Shown here piece after piece: positions 5,831 through 6,128 of a stretch of 6,128 bases of DNA. Location of the stretch: NCBI GenBank assembly GCA_029574055.1, contig JAKQBQ010000056.1, positions 1-6,128 on the forward strand, written 5' to 3'. The position numbers and the translations under genes are program-made. The stretch comes from Methanobacteriota archaeon. Its GTDB lineage: Archaea > Thermoplasmatota > Thermoplasmata > Methanomassiliicoccales > Methanomethylophilaceae. Every line of letters begins with the position of its first letter. Position 1 is the stretch's first letter. The notes below the pieces were generated by a model that saw only the letters and a list, made by a program, of their open reading frames with translations, had not been told where the DNA came from and made no database searches.

Positions 5831-6128
5831 CAAATCCTCTCCTTTAATATCGTGATTATCTTGTTTGCGATCTCGTTCCGATCGTCTTCGGCGTCGATTA
5901 TCATGAAATCGAACTCATCGGCGAGCCTTAGGTATTCCCTTCTTGTATTCTCTAAGTATTCGGAGATCTCATATTTGCTGAGCTCCGATCTCCCGCCGAT
6001 CCTCTCTATCCCTTTTTCGGGTCGATGTCCAAAAGCACGGTAAGGTCCGGCGTTATCATCACCGGCCTGTTCAGGGCTATCAGCCACTCCCTGTCGAGGG
6101 CTTCCCCGTTGAACCCGGAGGACTGGTA
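5830..6128 (-). CDS. tmk: Thymidylate kinase (dTMP kinase), 3' part, with an apparent frameshift
   Basis: The C-terminal part of a kinase that converts dTMP to dTDP with ATP; the gene runs off the right edge of the window. From 6128 the first frame reads YQSSGFNGEALDREWLIALN and on to TPDLTVLLDIDP, a typical Tmk middle region. After DIDP (codon at 6020-6018) this frame reads KKG and hits TAG at 6008-6006. The next frame, from about 6018, gives EKGIERIGGRSELSKYE and continues through EYLENTRREYLRLADEFDF to the TGA at 5832-5830, the expected Tmk C-terminus. Restoring one base near CCCGAAAAAGGG (6021-6010) would give DIDPEKGIERI, matching the family. An assembly or sequencing error is the simplest explanation; a real mutation or a -1 slip at the A5G run is possible. 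It heads the tmk-coaBC-pantoate kinase operon as far as visible. Confidence 0.85.
   Translation of the reverse strand, partial: PVLRVQRGSPRQGVADSPEQAGDDNAGPYRAFGHRPEKGIERIGGRSELSKYEISEYLENTRREYLRLADEFDFMIIDAEDDRNEIANKIITILKERI
5839..5844 (-). promoter_or_regulatory. RBS of coaBC inside the end of tmk
   Basis: AAGGAG lies 8 nt before the ATG at 5830 and within the last codons of tmk. This favours that ATG over the TTG one codon earlier, which would leave only 5 nt. Confidence 0.6.

Overview
This window is an archaeal chromosomal segment packed with housekeeping genes. The archaeal assignment rests on gene content: a pantoate kinase of the GHMP fold (the archaeal route to coenzyme A), an archaeal/eukaryotic-type prolyl-tRNA synthetase with a C-terminal zinc region, a short archaeal-type PRPP synthetase, a DUF357 protein, and TATA-type promoters placed for leaderless transcripts. 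Base composition is roughly balanced. Six of the seven visible stop codons are TGA, one is TAA and none is TAG. Together this would fit a Thermoplasmatota or Methanomassiliicoccales-like euryarchaeon, but that placement is an inference from impression, not from a search.

Layout. Bases 1-262 hold no convincing gene: they contain two abutting hairpins, an AT-rich TATA-like stretch, a short palindrome and a C7 tract, and they form the downstream side of the first operon. Bases 263-3294 are a minus-strand operon read prs -> proS -> trmI, with 4-nt gaps and Shine-Dalgarno-like sequences built over the preceding stop codons. Bases 3295-3505 are a divergent promoter region. A plus-strand DUF357 gene follows (3506-3799), and its last 17 bases overlap the end of a second, convergent minus-strand operon. 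That operon reads tmk (partial) -> coaBC -> pantoate kinase, with 1-nt and 4-nt stop/start overlaps.

The first operon joins PRPP supply (nucleotides, histidine and others) to translation (prolyl-tRNA charging and tRNA m1A58 methylation). The second joins dTMP phosphorylation to two steps of CoA synthesis: pantoate phosphorylation, and conversion of phosphopantothenate to phosphopantetheine. The remaining archaeal CoA enzyme, phosphopantothenate synthetase, is not in the window.

I see no mobile element, CRISPR array, tRNA/rRNA gene or defence system, and no clearly new multi-gene system. The points most worth a second look are a single-base frame break in tmk at about 6018-6021, a third TATA-like promoter in the divergent region that may drive a tiny leaderless ORF or an RNA, replacement of the usual terminal tyrosine of ProRS by methionine, the absence of the bacterial clamp cysteine in CoaBC, and the structured non-coding stretch at the left end.
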